The position numbers and the translations under genes were made by a program. The notes under the pieces are model-generated. The model saw nothing but the letters and a program-made list of their open reading frames with translations, did no database searches and was not told the origin of the DNA. From assembly GCA_050737995.1 (NCBI GenBank), contig JBOHYR010000010.1:1-32264 (forward strand): 32,264 nucleotides of DNA. Reading direction: 5' to 3'. Source of the DNA: 66-474 sp050737995. GTDB taxonomy: Bacteria; Pseudomonadota; Gammaproteobacteria; Xanthomonadales; Rhodanobacteraceae. This document shows, piece by piece, positions 31,995-32,264 of the stretch; position 1 is the first letter of the stretch, and each line of letters begins with the position of its first letter.

Positions 31995-32264
31995 TCAGGC
32001 GCACAATACTTCAGCGTGATGCCGCAGGTGATCCTCGATGAAACTTTGCACGAACCAGTAGCTGTGGTCGTAGCCGGGTTGCATGCGCAGTTCCAACGGT
32101 TGGCCCGTTTCACGGCAGGCCTGTTCCAGCAATTCCGGGCGCAGTTGTTCCTTGAGGAAGGGGTCTTCCTCGCCTTGGTCGACCAGGATCTTGCCGTCGA
32201 AACGCGCGCCGGCGCGCAGCAGCTCGCTGGCGTCGTGCCGCTTCCATTCGGCGCGGTCCTCGCC
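31995..32264 (-). CDS. fghA: S-formylglutathione hydrolase (3' part, runs off the right edge)
   Basis: Reading leftward from the window edge gives 89 codons and a TGA stop. The sequence matches the C-terminal third of esterase-D-type S-formylglutathione hydrolases: KILVDQGEEDPFLKEQLRPELL contains the catalytic Asp region and MQPGYDHSYWFVQSFIEDHLRHHAE contains the catalytic His. The enzyme splits S-formylglutathione to formate and glutathione in formaldehyde detoxification. The nucleophile Ser and the start lie outside the window. A glutathione-dependent formaldehyde dehydrogenase gene would be expected beyond the edge but cannot be seen. Confidence 0.93.
   Translation of the reverse strand, partial: GEDRAEWKRHDASELLRAGARFDGKILVDQGEEDPFLKEQLRPELLEQACRETGQPLELRMQPGYDHSYWFVQSFIEDHLRHHAEVLCA

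Overview
The window looks like a chromosomal segment of a high-GC gammaproteobacterium, most likely of the order Xanthomonadales and perhaps Rhodanobacteraceae. This rests on the family mix: a GTP-type PEP carboxykinase, an E. coli-like phosphoglycerate kinase, a long FadE-type acyl-CoA dehydrogenase, a DUF4124 protein, and an Oar-like TonB receptor next to a tryptophan-halogenase-like gene. It is an inference from the proteins read here; no database search was run.

Region by region. 1-173 is the start of a cupin gene leaving the left edge. 585-8420 is ordinary chromosome: a MetA-like outer-membrane protein, a duplicated DoxX-like membrane protein, a ferredoxin-NADP reductase, a YadG/YadH-type ABC exporter pair, a DUF4124 protein, an SDR oxidoreductase with an Ogt-type DNA repair protein, a small lipoprotein and a small outer-membrane barrel. 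8595-21703 is a glucan-utilisation locus. It holds a MalK-type ATPase and a divergent GH1 beta-glucosidase. Opposed to the GH1 gene is a long leftward operon: LacI regulator, TonB receptor, flavin halogenase-like protein, a small Cys/His-rich ORF, a glycoamylase/GH144-like enzyme, a sugar-binding lipoprotein and two permeases. Two almost identical 14-bp LacI-type palindromes lie on candidate promoters at the two ends of this locus and tie it into one regulon. The simplest model is that glucan crosses the outer membrane by the receptor, is cut in the periplasm by the GH144-like enzyme, the products enter by the ABC importer, and GH1 releases glucose in the cytoplasm. A beta-1,2-glucan substrate is plausible but unproven.

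21861-30349 is central metabolism: pgk, maiA, pckG, and a TetR regulator divergent from an alpha/beta hydrolase-fadE operon. 30459-31748 is a visibly lower-GC two-gene insert between fadE and the S-formylglutathione hydrolase gene. It codes for a protein with a HEPN-like R-N-x5-H motif and a winged-helix-like C-terminus, plus a partner with a winged-helix-like C-terminus. Its promoter has a perfect TTGACA overlapped by a 14-bp palindrome. This is the best candidate for an undescribed system, possibly a defence or toxin module. 31995-32264 is the 3' end of an S-formylglutathione hydrolase gene leaving the right edge.

Several short extragenic repeats and operator-like palindromes sit between genes and are listed separately.
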